DNA from: Alteribacillus sp. YIM 98480
GTDB lineage: Bacteria; Bacillota; Bacilli; Bacillales; Marinococcaceae
NCBI RefSeq assembly: GCF_009765375.1
Contig: NZ_VTOK01000007.1
Location: 62,001-126,000, forward strand
Direction of reading: 5' to 3'
Length of the DNA: 64,000 nt
Of the stretch, positions 27,404 to 36,343 are shown piece by piece (within the stretch, counting starts at the first letter, position 1; each line of letters starts with the position of its first letter). A model generated the notes under the pieces. The model did no database searches, was not told the DNA's origin, and was given only the letters and a program-made list of their open reading frames with translations. The translations under genes and the position numbers were made by a program.

Positions 27404-27495
27404 TTTAGAAATGTTTAACTTTGTTAAAAGATCAAAGTATAAATAAAACTACGTCTCCGCCCATAGGACTCGGCGGAAAGCCAGTTATTCTAACT
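27404..27495. repeat. Dispersed repeat copy 2: palindrome TTTAACTTTGTTAAA plus hairpin
   Basis: TTTAACTTTGTTAAA (27414-27428) is a perfect palindrome around TTT, preceded by CTTTAGAA. About 20 bases later ACTACGTCTCCGCC and GGACTCGGCGGAAAGCC match the hairpin family seen at 15350. The same two-part arrangement recurs at 35115-35190. Confidence 0.6.
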
Positions 27496-27571
27496 GTCCA
27501 GGAAAATAATAGATGGAAAGCTGGTTTTTCAGTGCTGCGAACTGCATCAACCAAGTTTTCTAAACGCATAA

Positions 27572-27601
27572 GAAGGATTTAAGAAGTCCCCTATCGAAAA
27601 C
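27572..27601 (+). promoter_or_regulatory. Candidate SigH promoter of ytxGH
   Basis: GAAGGATTT (27572-27580), 12 bases, then ATCGAAAAC (27593-27601) fits the SigH pattern RNAGGAWWW-N11/12-RNNGAATWW with mismatches only at the 3' end. ytxGH of B. subtilis is known to have SigH and SigB control. Confidence 0.5.
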
Positions 27602-27647
27602 TAACTATATGAAATTAGATCCGCTATGGCTTGGGGGAATAATCGAC

Positions 27648-27673
27648 GTTTCAGAATCAAGAAAAAGTGGTAA
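27648..27673 (+). promoter_or_regulatory. Candidate SigB promoter of ytxGH
   Basis: GTTTCA (27648-27653), 14 bases, then TGGTAA (27668-27673) resembles the general-stress pattern GTTTAA-N12/15-GGGTAT. It lies 28 bases before the ytxG start. Confidence 0.4.
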
Positions 27674-27700
27674 ACTCAAATAGGGAGGTGTAATCGTTCA

Positions 27701-28156
27701 ATGGAAATCATCTACATAAGTGTATTGATTGTAGCACTATCCATAGCAGCGCTTGCCGTTTATGTAATTAAAACCTTAAAAGCAGCAACGGGTACTATGG
27801 AAAGAGTATCATTAACCCTAGAACGCTTTGAAAATCAAATGCAAGGAATTACAAAAGAATCTGAACAATTAGTTCAAAAAACCAATATGATTGCAGAAGA
27901 TGTACAGCATAAAACCGAATCATTGAACGGTTTGTTTGCATCTCTTAAAAATGTTGGAGACTCGCTTGATTCTATTAACCACTCTTTTCGTGATATGTCT
28001 GAGACAGTATCCCGCCAATCTAAACAGCAGTCTGAACAAGTAGCTCAAGCCATGCAGTGGGGTAATGCAGCAATTGACCTTTATGCAAAATGGCAAACGA
28101 AAAAGCAGGAAAAAGAGGAAAAACGAAAAGAAAATTCTTATTTTACAGGAGGGTGA
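27701..28156 (+). CDS. ytxG: DUF948 general stress protein YtxG
   Basis: This 151-residue protein has one N-terminal membrane helix (IIYISVLIVALSIAALAVYVI) and a coiled-coil cytoplasmic region of the DUF948 type, ending in a Lys/Glu-rich tail. Its biochemical role is unknown; in B. subtilis it is stress- and sporulation-induced. GGAGGTG lies ten bases before ATG 27701. It is followed by ytxH after six bases. Confidence 0.9.
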   Translation: MEIIYISVLIVALSIAALAVYVIKTLKAATGTMERVSLTLERFENQMQGITKESEQLVQKTNMIAEDVQHKTESLNGLFASLKNVGDSLDSINHSFRDMSETVSRQSKQQSEQVAQAMQWGNAAIDLYAKWQTKKQEKEEKRKENSYFTGG

Positions 28157-28162
28157 TGTTTC

Positions 28163-28606
28163 ATGTCAGATATGAATACGAAGGATTTTGTAATAGGAAC
28201 TCTTATTGGCGGAATAATTGGAGCATGTTCTGCATTAATGCTGGCTCCTAAATCAGGAAAAGAGTTACGGGGCGATTTAACAGAAGGAGCTCAATCAGCC
28301 CGTGAAAAAACGAGTGAATTTACTACAAATGCATATGAAAAAGGGTCAGAATGGGCTACAATGGCGAGAGAAAAATCTTCAGATTTTGCAAGAAATGTCT
28401 CGGATCAATCTACTCAGCTCTATGACCGTGTAAAAGAAGCAACCTCTAATGTAAAATCCTCAAATGGAAACGAGGAAAAAACGGCTGATGAGTTAGCCGA
28501 TGAGCTTTCAAATAATTTAGATGAAGCAGAAAAAGAAATGTCTGAAAGTGTGAAAGAGGACGTAACAGAGTTGCAAACGTCCGTAGAACAGCAAGCCAAC
28601 CGATAA
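28163..28606 (+). CDS. ytxH: YtxH-like general stress protein
   Basis: This 147-residue protein has the YtxH family start FVIGTLIGGIIGACSALMLAPKSGKELR, a glycine-rich membrane helix near residues 8-30, then a long amphipathic helical region with repeated EKxSxFA and an acidic C-terminus. The function is unknown. AGGAGGGTG precedes it at the end of ytxG. In B. subtilis ytxJ would follow; here an FtsA-like gene on the other strand takes that place. Confidence 0.88.
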   Translation: MSDMNTKDFVIGTLIGGIIGACSALMLAPKSGKELRGDLTEGAQSAREKTSEFTTNAYEKGSEWATMAREKSSDFARNVSDQSTQLYDRVKEATSNVKSSNGNEEKTADELADELSNNLDEAEKEMSESVKEDVTELQTSVEQQANR

Positions 28607-28618
28607 GAAATAGTAAAC

Positions 28619-28655
28619 ATTCCGCAGATTTCCACGTCTGCGGAATATTTTGTTA
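28619..28655 (+). terminator. Terminator after ytxH
   Basis: ATTCCGCAGA-tttccacg-TCTGCGGAAT is a perfect ten-base stem followed by ATTTTGTT. Confidence 0.88.
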
Positions 28656-28745
28656 CCCAGTCATTCGCTGATCCTCATTCCATACTTTCTGCTAAACCGC
28701 GTGTCCTCTAGGATATAGCTGCACTTTCTTTTTCACAGTATTCAA

Positions 28746-30887
28746 TTATGCATGAACAAATTTAAGTTCAATATGCTCTCCGCCTGCAAGTTCGTCGGAA
28801 AAAGCAGCAGGTTCTCCATCTTTTAATAATGTCCATTTCTGAAACGTCGTCTTGCTTATATCCACGTCTGCGTAGTTAAATACATCCTGCACAATAAAGG
28901 AAGCAGATAAAGGAATTATTTTTACTTCATCTAAATCATGTATTACATCATGTATATCTGCGTTTTCTTCATTTATTGTTACCCGTACGTTCTGTTTTTC
29001 CATTAATACAGGTTTATCATTAAAAGTTACATGTACAAAAGAAGAAGTCTGAATGTTTTCTTGCTGCAAAATGTCTTTTACAGTAATATCTTCTTTCCCC
29101 GTATGCAAACGAATATCATCTCCTGAATATACAGGGTGATTCATGTTGGCAGGCTCTCCATTGATGGTTAACATTTGTTGAGAGGTCATAGAGGAAACAG
29201 TTTTGTTATTTAAATACAAAGTCCGCTCTTTACATGAAGGAACGGTCCACCCCATGATCTCCCATATTTCTATAATGGATGCCGGTACCTGACACTCAAG
29301 CACGTCTCTATCTTTTATTTTTGTATTGCTATTTGTTATGCTGCCATTTTTTCTTAATAAGGGTGGAATCGAATAATTCTTTTGATTAATGGTAACTTGT
29401 AAACAAGGAAATTCATCTATTAAATCTTTAAATGTTGCGTTTACTGGTGATCCGTCTGTTCCTTTTTCTGCCCTGATTTCATCATTAGAAGAAATACTGT
29501 CTTTAAAATCAGCTGCTTTTTTATTTTTTAATAAAACCGGTGGTTCTCCGCGTGTTCCAGGCACTGTAACTAGTTGTTTGTTTAATGTAACGACAGTGGC
29601 AGGCCCGGGTTTACCGTGCAATTTTGGAATCGAAAGGCCAGATGCTAATATGGCATCGCCAACGGATAAGGTTTTAACGTCAAATAAACGTAAAGATTTT
29701 TCATTTACTTTAACAGGGATGTATTCTACTGGATGTTCTTTGGCTGCTATTGCTATTCCTACAGGTGTAACAAGCTCTGGGCCAGGCTCCGTTTGATGGT
29801 AGATAAGGTTTTTAATAGCATCAATTCCTCTAACAGCGACACGGTTTTCAGGAAGGTCTAGAGCCTCACTGAGATGTTTAACAATTTCTGGTGTCATGCT
29901 GCCGCCTCCAACAAGCATAACTGCCTTAGGAGGCTTTCCATTTAGCGTTATGATCTCGGAACTTATTTCAGAAGCAAGTTGTTGAATAACCGAGCGGATA
30001 GGCTGCAAAACTTCTTCATAAGAATGCGTTGTTTCCATCCCTAAAATATCGATAATGTTAATTTCTTTTTTCGTGGTTAATTCTTTTTTTACTTTTTCTG
30101 CATCAGGAAAGTCAAGCAGGAAATGATCACTTAGTGACTCAGTAACTTCATCTCCTGCAACGGGAACCATCCCATAAGCAGTAACGGTACCTACATCGGT
30201 AATGGCAATGTCAGAAGTGCCTGCACCTATGTCGACTAAAGCGACATTAAGCCTTCTCACGGAAGGAGGAATCAATACATTAATCGCAGCTATCGGCTCA
30301 AGCGTTAAAGCTTCTAGTACAAGGTCGGCTCTTTGCAGCGCATTTAATAAGGATTCAACTACTACTTTAGGCAGAAACGTTGCAATAACATCGACAGAAG
30401 CGGTCTCTCCTGACTGATCAACTAAGCTTCCGATTTCCTCGTCATCTAGATAGTAAGCGACGACTGAATAACCAACACAATGATAATGAAAGCTTTGCCC
30501 TTCTGGGGTTTCAGAAGCTAGAATATGTTGAGCTTTTTGGACTGCACCGAGCTCAAGCGGAACAATTTCTTTTTCTGCCATTGATGCTTGTAAAGCAATA
30601 TCTATCTCCATTTTTGCTCGCTGTGTTTTTAATGACCGGCCTGCTGCAGCGGCACATACTTTTTGCAGCTTTCCATGTCTTTCTTCGAGGTTTTCTTTTA
30701 CTTCTTGTATAACACTGGCAACAGCAACGATATTATGTATTTGTCCATCCATCATAGAACGTTCTCTATGTTCTCGCGTTTCGATGTCAAGTAATTCATA
30801 GCCTTCATCTGTCTGCTTTAAAATCAAACCAGTTATCGAACGGGTGCCGATATCCAACGCGAATAATTTTTCACCGCCAGTCTTCAT
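28746..30887 (-). CDS. FtsA/PilM-like ASKHA ATPase with repeated C-terminal modules
   Basis: The first 385 of 713 residues form an actin-fold domain of the FtsA/PilM type: phosphate-1 FALDIGTRSITG (about 9-20), phosphate-2 ALVDIGAGTSDIAI (about 216-229), adenosine motif VMLVGGGSMTP (about 323-333) and TPVGIAIAA. The rest has at least four related modules of about 60-75 residues (near 431, 497, 556 and 618), each beginning like VTFNDKPV and carrying a D-D/E-I/V turn. They suggest beta-grasp-like domains, but this is inference. There is no FtsA-type amphipathic C-terminus. ATG at 30887 (reverse) follows GGAGGGTGG. It is a lone gene between ytxH and aroA. A role in division or cell-envelope assembly is a guess. 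Confidence 0.82.
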   Translation of the reverse strand: MKTGGEKLFALDIGTRSITGLILKQTDEGYELLDIETREHRERSMMDGQIHNIVAVASVIQEVKENLEERHGKLQKVCAAAAGRSLKTQRAKMEIDIALQASMAEKEIVPLELGAVQKAQHILASETPEGQSFHYHCVGYSVVAYYLDDEEIGSLVDQSGETASVDVIATFLPKVVVESLLNALQRADLVLEALTLEPIAAINVLIPPSVRRLNVALVDIGAGTSDIAITDVGTVTAYGMVPVAGDEVTESLSDHFLLDFPDAEKVKKELTTKKEINIIDILGMETTHSYEEVLQPIRSVIQQLASEISSEIITLNGKPPKAVMLVGGGSMTPEIVKHLSEALDLPENRVAVRGIDAIKNLIYHQTEPGPELVTPVGIAIAAKEHPVEYIPVKVNEKSLRLFDVKTLSVGDAILASGLSIPKLHGKPGPATVVTLNKQLVTVPGTRGEPPVLLKNKKAADFKDSISSNDEIRAEKGTDGSPVNATFKDLIDEFPCLQVTINQKNYSIPPLLRKNGSITNSNTKIKDRDVLECQVPASIIEIWEIMGWTVPSCKERTLYLNNKTVSSMTSQQMLTINGEPANMNHPVYSGDDIRLHTGKEDITVKDILQQENIQTSSFVHVTFNDKPVLMEKQNVRVTINEENADIHDVIHDLDEVKIIPLSASFIVQDVFNYADVDISKTTFQKWTLLKDGEPAAFSDELAGGEHIELKFVHA

Positions 30888-31097
30888 AAATGGACCACCC
30901 TCCAAAAAAAAATAAAATTTACAAAACAGCAAAACCATTGATATAATAACCATTTTCACTTTAACACTTAAAAGCGTTTAATTAATAAAGTGAAAAGGGA
31001 TGACATCCAGTGATTCTTCGTATATAATAGTCCCTAATCACTAAGAAATGTAACACATAACAGAAAAAATGGAAACTACGCTTAAGGAGTGGAGAAA

Positions 31098-32174
31098 ATG
31101 AGTAACGAACAATTGGATGCATTAAGAGAACAGCTAGACGATGTAAATATGAAACTATTAGATTTAATAAATGAGCGCGCTCGTCTTGTTCAGGATATAG
31201 GTCAGGTGAAAAGTAAAAGCGGCCAAAAACGCTTTGACCCGGTAAGAGAAAGAAACATGCTTGATATGATCGCCGAAAATAACGAAGGGCCGTTTGAAAC
31301 ATCTACGCTGCAGCATTTATTTAAACAAATCTTTCAAGCAAGCTTAGAGCTTCAAGAAGACGATAATCGAAAAGCACTGCTTGTATCTAGAAAGAAAAAA
31401 GCAGAGGATACCATTGTTGACCTTAAAGGAGAAAAAATTGGCGATGGAACCCAAAGATTAGTTGCCGGACCATGTTCTGTAGAAAGCTACGAACAAGTGT
31501 ATGAAGTAGCTTCAGCTATGAAAGAACAAGGTTTAAAACTTCTTCGCGGCGGCGCATTTAAGCCTCGTACTTCTCCATACGATTTCCAAGGTCTTGGAAT
31601 TGAAGGACTAGAAATCTTGAAACGTGTAGCAGACGAATTGGATATGGTAGTGATTAGTGAAGTAATGACACCAGCAGATATAGAAGAAGCGTCTGAATAT
31701 CTCGATGTTATTCAAATCGGTGCACGTAATATGCAAAACTTTGATTTGCTAAGAGAAGCAGGTGGTGCAAAGAAACCAGTTCTCTTGAAACGAGGTCTAT
31801 CTGCAACCATTGATGAATTTATTAAAGCTGCTGAATATATTCTTGCAAAAGGTAACGAAAATGTAATGTTATGCGAACGCGGTATTAGAACATTTGAGAA
31901 AGCAACCAGAAACACATTGGATATCTCCGCTGTTCCAGTATTGAAAAAAGAAACACATCTTCCAGTAATGGCCGATGTCACGCATTCTACCGGCAGACGT
32001 GACTTGCTGCTTCCGGCAGCGAAAGCAGCGCTTGCCATTGGAGCAGATGCAGTGATGACAGAAGTTCACCCAGACCCGGCCGTAGCATTGTCTGACTCTG
32101 CTCAGCAAATGGATATCCCGCAATTCCGTGAGTTCATGCAGTCATTGCGCGAATCCGGTTTATACAAATTATAA
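31098..32174 (+). CDS. aroA: Bifunctional chorismate mutase / DAHP synthase
   Basis: The N-terminal AroQ-type chorismate mutase domain (about 1-85: [21 protein letters not shown]) is fused to the DAHP synthase domain (about 100-358: [49 protein letters not shown]). The enzyme condenses phosphoenolpyruvate with erythrose 4-phosphate at the head of the shikimate pathway, and the mutase domain serves for feedback inhibition by prephenate or chorismate. The length of 358 matches B. subtilis AroA (AroG). AAGGAGTGGAGAAAA precedes ATG 31098; the in-frame GTG at 31089 lies inside that site. Confidence 0.97.
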   Translation: MSNEQLDALREQLDDVNMKLLDLINERARLVQDIGQVKSKSGQKRFDPVRERNMLDMIAENNEGPFETSTLQHLFKQIFQASLELQEDDNRKALLVSRKKKAEDTIVDLKGEKIGDGTQRLVAGPCSVESYEQVYEVASAMKEQGLKLLRGGAFKPRTSPYDFQGLGIEGLEILKRVADELDMVVISEVMTPADIEEASEYLDVIQIGARNMQNFDLLREAGGAKKPVLLKRGLSATIDEFIKAAEYILAKGNENVMLCERGIRTFEKATRNTLDISAVPVLKKETHLPVMADVTHSTGRRDLLLPAAKAALAIGADAVMTEVHPDPAVALSDSAQQMDIPQFREFMQSLRESGLYKL

Positions 32175-32183
32175 TAAGAAATG

Positions 32184-32214
32184 ACGTCTTCCTGAAACAA
32201 GGAAGGCGTTTTTT
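32184..32214 (+). terminator. Terminator after aroA
   Basis: CGTCTTCCT and AGGAAGGCG form a stem around GAAACA, followed by six T residues. Confidence 0.85.
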
Positions 32215-32381
32215 CCGTAAGAATAAGTTATAAAAATTACCGTATTTAGTATAAAATAGTGTAAAATTTGGTGAACATACCGATATAACTAGGGAAAGGA
32301 ATTGCGGAACCTCCTATAGTTATAATATGATAACACTACATTATGAAAATTAATGAAAGGAAGAAAGAGGAGGCTTTCGGA

Positions 32382-33383
32382 GTGAATACAACCATTTACG
32401 ATGTAGCACGAGAAGCAGGCGTTTCTATGGCTACGGTTTCTAGAGTAGTAAACGGAAATCCTAATGTTAAGCCAGCAACTAGAAAAAAGGTGCTAGACGC
32501 AATTGAAAGGCTGGGTTATCGTCCTAACGCAGTGGCTCGTGGTCTTGCCAGCAAAAAGACTACCACAGTCGGAGTAATAATCCCGGATATTTCAAGCATC
32601 TTTTTTGCAGAATTAGCACGAGGAATTGAGGATATTGCGACGATGTACAAGTACAATATTATCCTTAGTAACTCTGACCAGAATAAAGAAAAAGAAATTC
32701 ATCTTATTAACACTCTGCTTGAAAAACAAGTGGACGGCATTTTATTCATGGGAGGCGAGATCACTTCTGAGCATGTAGAAGAATTTAAACGCTCACCTGT
32801 TCCTGTTGTATTAGCCGCCACTTTAGATGAAAATAAAGAAATACCTTCTGTAAACATTGATTACCACCAAGCAGCTTTTGATGCTGTAACAGAATTATTT
32901 GAAGCTGGTCATAAGAGAGTAGGGATGGTATCTGGCTCATTGGAAGACCCAGTAAATGGCTATCAGAAATTCAGCGGATATAAAAGAGCTTGTGAAGAAC
33001 ACGGACAAGGCTTTGATGAAAAGCTGGTTGCTGTAGGGGACTATACTTATGATTCTGGCATTGAAGCTGTACAGGAGCTTAGAAAGCTGGACACCCCGCC
33101 TACTGCCATTTTTGCGGGAACAGATGAGATGGCACTAGGTGTTATTCATGGATTGCAAGATGATGGCATTAAGGTGCCAGAAGAAGTAGAAGTCATTGGT
33201 TTTGACAATACACGTCTTGCAACCATGGTACGTCCGACTCTGACCACTGTGGTTCAGCCTATGTATGATATCGGTGCTGTCTCTATGCGCCTGTTAACAA
33301 AATATATGAATAAAGAGGACGTACAAGATGAAGTGGTTGAACTTCCGCATCGCTTGGAGTACAGAGACTCCACTTCATTTTAA
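32382..33383 (+). CDS. ccpA: Catabolite control protein A
   Basis: CcpA is the LacI-family master regulator of carbon catabolite control. With HPr-Ser-P it binds cre sites. The 333-residue protein has the helix-turn-helix [20 protein letters not shown], the hinge helix [14 protein letters not shown] and a periplasmic-binding-protein-like core with the conserved [20 protein letters not shown] 32382 follows GAGGAGG by eight bases and gives the family N-terminus; the frame is open upstream to 32343. Candidate targets in this window are fruR, acsA, acuB and ackA. Confidence 0.97.
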   Translation: MNTTIYDVAREAGVSMATVSRVVNGNPNVKPATRKKVLDAIERLGYRPNAVARGLASKKTTTVGVIIPDISSIFFAELARGIEDIATMYKYNIILSNSDQNKEKEIHLINTLLEKQVDGILFMGGEITSEHVEEFKRSPVPVVLAATLDENKEIPSVNIDYHQAAFDAVTELFEAGHKRVGMVSGSLEDPVNGYQKFSGYKRACEEHGQGFDEKLVAVGDYTYDSGIEAVQELRKLDTPPTAIFAGTDEMALGVIHGLQDDGIKVPEEVEVIGFDNTRLATMVRPTLTTVVQPMYDIGAVSMRLLTKYMNKEDVQDEVVELPHRLEYRDSTSF

Positions 33384-33489
33384 ACGATTTTCTCTAGTTT
33401 GATGGAAACCGAGGCTGTGAATTTTGCCTGCTCGTGCCTGCATGCTTGGTATGTGAAAATCTTGAATATAGGGAGTCAGGGATTTGCGT

Positions 33490-34299
33490 ATGAAAAAATT
33501 TGATATATTGACGCCCATAGGAATACTAGTAGGAATATCTACTTTGCTGTTTGCGGTATTTACCAACGCGGGCATGGGATCGGTTGTCTTTTTTATCCAG
33601 CTTGCATCTTTTCTAATTGTCTTTGGAGGGATTGCAGCTGCTTTATTAATTAATTTTTCTTCACAGGAAATGAAGGCTCTGCCAAAGGTGACGCGTGAGG
33701 TTTTTCGTTATGAAAACCACGATCTGAATCAATTAATCGAAACCTTTGTAAATCTTTCCACTAAAGCCCGCCGGGAAGGATTGCTTGCACTTGAAGCAAG
33801 TCTTGATGATGTGGAAGACCCGTTTATTAGAAAAGGTGTTTTACTGGCGGTTGATGGCATAGAGCCGGATATTATTAAAGATATTATGATGGCAGAAGTA
33901 GTTGCCATGGAAGAACGCCATAAAAAGGGCCGCCTTATATTTGAAAAGGCAGGAGAATATGCGCCAGCCTGGGGGATGGTAGGGACTCTGATAGGGCTTG
34001 TTCTAATGCTGCAAGAACTAGAAGACCCAGCCACCCTGGGCCCTAATATGGCTTTAGCTCTTATTACAACCTTGTATGGGACGATATTAGCCAATCTTAT
34101 TTTTCTCCCTATTTCTAGTAAATTAGAACAAAAAACCGACGATGAAGTTTTTGTCAAACAAATAGTTATTGAGGGAGTAATTGGTGTTCAATCAGGTCAA
34201 AACCCTAAAATTCTTGAAGAAAAGTTAAGTGCATTTGTACGGGAAAGCGGAAGAGAAGAAGAATTGGAAGAAACGGAGGAGCTGGCTAATGAGGCGTAA
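33490..34299 (+). CDS. motP: Sodium-type flagellar stator subunit MotP
   Basis: MotP is the A-type stator subunit that, with MotS, forms an ion-driven complex turning the flagellar rotor. The 269-residue protein has four membrane helices (near 7-24, 33-52, about 155-172 and 185-205), the large cytoplasmic loop with EERHKKGRLIFEKAGEYAPAWGM, and the TM3-4 region GMVGTLIGLVLML. Position behind ccpA and sequence identify MotP rather than MotA. ATG 33490 matches the MKKFDxLTP N-terminus. It overlaps motS by 11 bases. Confidence 0.95.
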   Translation: MKKFDILTPIGILVGISTLLFAVFTNAGMGSVVFFIQLASFLIVFGGIAAALLINFSSQEMKALPKVTREVFRYENHDLNQLIETFVNLSTKARREGLLALEASLDDVEDPFIRKGVLLAVDGIEPDIIKDIMMAEVVAMEERHKKGRLIFEKAGEYAPAWGMVGTLIGLVLMLQELEDPATLGPNMALALITTLYGTILANLIFLPISSKLEQKTDDEVFVKQIVIEGVIGVQSGQNPKILEEKLSAFVRESGREEELEETEELANEA

Positions 34300-35053
34300 A
34301 GAAAAAAAGCCTCAAAAAGGATCACCGAAATGGATGGTTACATTTTCTGATATGATTTTACTTGTTCTTGTTTTCTTTGTAATGTTGTTTTCTATGTCGG
34401 TGATTGATGCAAAAAAGTTTGAAGCTATTGCAGAATCCTTTCAAAACAGAGAATTACTTGATGCTCTTCCCTCTATGGTAGAATTTGAAAATCCGGACCA
34501 AAATCCAGCTCAGGATGATGCAGATTCTTTCAATGGGTTGAACAGTGATCAATCAGAAGAAGAGATGGACCTCGATCAGCTCTTACATGAAGTAGAATCC
34601 TACCTGGAAAATAATAATTTAAGCGAACATATTTCAGCAACAAGAGATGACAGGGGTGTGGTTTTAGTCCTGCAGGAGCAGCTGTTATTTGAATCTGGGG
34701 AAGCGCAGATTTTAAGTGAAGCGGAGCCTTTCTTAAATAAAGTAGGAACTTTGCTGCAATCTCTACCTAACCTGGTAAAGGTGGAAGGGCACACAGATGA
34801 CCGTCCAATTTCTACCTACCGCTACCCTTCTAACTGGGAGCTGTCTGGTGCTAGAGCAAGCAGTGTCATTCGATACTTAGTAAACAATCATTCGCTCAAG
34901 CAGAACCGCTTTATAGCTACTGGATATGGAGAAACACGGCCTATTGCCCCAAACAATTCAAAAGAAAATTTACGAGAAAACAGACGTGTTGTTATTGTCA
35001 TTTCAGATCCTGATTTTGAACAGAATTTAAGAGAATCAGCTGGAGATTTATAA
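34289..35053 (+). CDS. motS: Sodium-type flagellar stator subunit MotS
   Basis: MotS is the B-type stator subunit. The 254-residue protein has one N-terminal membrane helix (about 21-38), with the ion-binding Asp in TFSD at residue 21, a linker, and a C-terminal OmpA/MotB peptidoglycan-binding domain (VKVEGHTDDRPI, NWELSGARASSVIRYL). ATG 34289 lies inside the end of motP, after GGAGGAG. Residue 32, eleven positions after the Asp, is Met in FFVMLFS, where B. subtilis MotS (as I recall it) has Leu. Together with MotP it suggests Na+- (possibly K+-) driven motility at high pH. Confidence 0.95.
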   Translation: MRRKEKKPQKGSPKWMVTFSDMILLVLVFFVMLFSMSVIDAKKFEAIAESFQNRELLDALPSMVEFENPDQNPAQDDADSFNGLNSDQSEEEMDLDQLLHEVESYLENNNLSEHISATRDDRGVVLVLQEQLLFESGEAQILSEAEPFLNKVGTLLQSLPNLVKVEGHTDDRPISTYRYPSNWELSGARASSVIRYLVNNHSLKQNRFIATGYGETRPIAPNNSKENLRENRRVVIVISDPDFEQNLRESAGDL

Positions 35054-35076
35054 GAAAAATTTTATATCAGCTCAAC

Positions 35077-35110
35077 AAATAAAACTCGCCAAAAAAGGCG
35101 AGTTTTATTT
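35077..35110. terminator. Terminator after motS
   Basis: AAATAAAACTCGCC and GGCGAGTTTTATTT are perfect 14-base inverse copies around six A residues; T-runs on both sides allow use by motPS and by converging acuCBA. Confidence 0.9.
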
Positions 35111-35114
35111 ATAC

Positions 35115-35190
35115 TTTAGAATAGTTTAACTTTGTTAAAGGACCCTTGCCATAAGGAATAGGCGGCTAGCTGAGTTTTTCTAATTTTTTT
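35115..35190. repeat. Dispersed repeat copy 3: palindrome TTTAACTTTGTTAAA plus TTTTTCTAATTTT hairpin
   Basis: CTTTAGAATAG and TTTAACTTTGTTAAA (35125-35139) repeat the arrangement at 27404-27428. The following GGACCCTTGCCATAAGGA and GGCGGCTAGCTGAGTTTTTC belong to the same hairpin family as 57038-57090. The repeat runs into the acuC stop codon. Confidence 0.6.
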
Positions 35191-36343
35191 CATTGCGGAT
35201 ATGGAATAAAGCCTTATCCAGTGTTTTGCGATTCTTTTCCATAATTTCTGAACGTCTTGGAATAGATGGATACATATCTATTGGATCAGTCCACGACGCA
35301 GGCAATGCAACAGGAGCCTTCGCCTGCCATTTATCACGCCAGTCTTTTGGAATTTCGTTTTCAAGAAGGTGAGTTTGGTTTGTCATTTCAAGCCAAATCA
35401 TAGACCAGGCTCTGGGAACGACTCTCCACATATCATAACCGCCGCCGCCAACAGCAATCCAATTTCCATCGCAATATTCATGAGCTAATTTGTGCGCTAA
35501 TTTCGGAATGTGCCGATAGGTTTTGATAGAGGAAGATAAATGGGTCAAAGGGTCATAGTAATGAGCATCAGCTCCATTTTGAGTTAAAATGACATCAGGC
35601 TTAAAAAATTCAATCACTTCTCGAAAAGCAGTTTCATAACATTCGAGGAAGGATTCATCTTCGGTAAATGCGTCGATAGGAATATTAATAGAGAAGCCGA
35701 ACCCTTGGCCGTGTCCTTTTTCATTCACGTTGCCCGTACCAGGAAACAGATATCTGCCTGTTTCATGAATGGATAGTGTACATACATCCCGGTCATCATA
35801 AAAAGCCCATTGCACCCCGTCGCCGTGATGGGCATCCGTATCAATATATAATACGCGAGCCCCGTATTTACGGCGCATATATTCAATGGCAATCGAGCTG
35901 TCATTATAAATACAAAATCCCGATGCTTTTCCTCTAAAGCCATGATGCAGCCCTCCGCCCAGATTGAGAGCATGTTTACTTTTGCCTTCCATTACCATAT
36001 CCACGGCAGTAAGCGTTCCTCCTACCAGTAACGCTGCTGCTTCGTGCATGTTTGGAAAAATGGGTGTGTCTTCTGTTCCGATGCCGTAATTGTTGGCAAT
36101 TCCACGGCTCAGCTTACCTTCCCCGGCAGATTTAATGGCGTTAACGTAAGCTGTATCATGAATGAGTTCAATTTCCTCATCAGCTGCTATTCTCGGCGGA
36201 ATGATGACATCTTGCGGAAGAGCTCCAGCCGATTGCAGCAGATCGTGCGTTAAGTTAAGACGCAAATGATTAAATGGATGATCTTCACTGAATTTATAAG
36301 TTAATTGTTCTTCCGAGTAAATAAAAACGGCTTCCTGTTTCAT
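35180..36343 (-). CDS. acuC: Acetoin utilization protein AcuC (class I histone-deacetylase-like)
   Basis: AcuC is a zinc-dependent deacetylase that removes the acetyl group from acetylated acetyl-CoA synthetase and so reactivates it. The 387-residue protein equals the B. subtilis length. Deacetylase motifs are NLGGGLHHGFRGKASGFCIYND, YIDTDAHHGDGVQWAFY (Asp/His zinc ligands) and LTQNGADAHYYDPL. The start ATG at 36343 (reverse) overlaps the acuB stop as ATGA. It is the last gene of acuABC. Its stop codon lies in a dispersed repeat. Confidence 0.95.
   Translation of the reverse strand: MKQEAVFIYSEEQLTYKFSEDHPFNHLRLNLTHDLLQSAGALPQDVIIPPRIAADEEIELIHDTAYVNAIKSAGEGKLSRGIANNYGIGTEDTPIFPNMHEAAALLVGGTLTAVDMVMEGKSKHALNLGGGLHHGFRGKASGFCIYNDSSIAIEYMRRKYGARVLYIDTDAHHGDGVQWAFYDDRDVCTLSIHETGRYLFPGTGNVNEKGHGQGFGFSINIPIDAFTEDESFLECYETAFREVIEFFKPDVILTQNGADAHYYDPLTHLSSSIKTYRHIPKLAHKLAHEYCDGNWIAVGGGGYDMWRVVPRAWSMIWLEMTNQTHLLENEIPKDWRDKWQAKAPVALPASWTDPIDMYPSIPRRSEIMEKNRKTLDKALFHIRNEKN

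Noticed and set aside
27401-27700. CRISPR-like spacing of repeats
   Set aside because: Palindromes here occur singly, not as regularly spaced direct repeats; no cas genes are present in the window.
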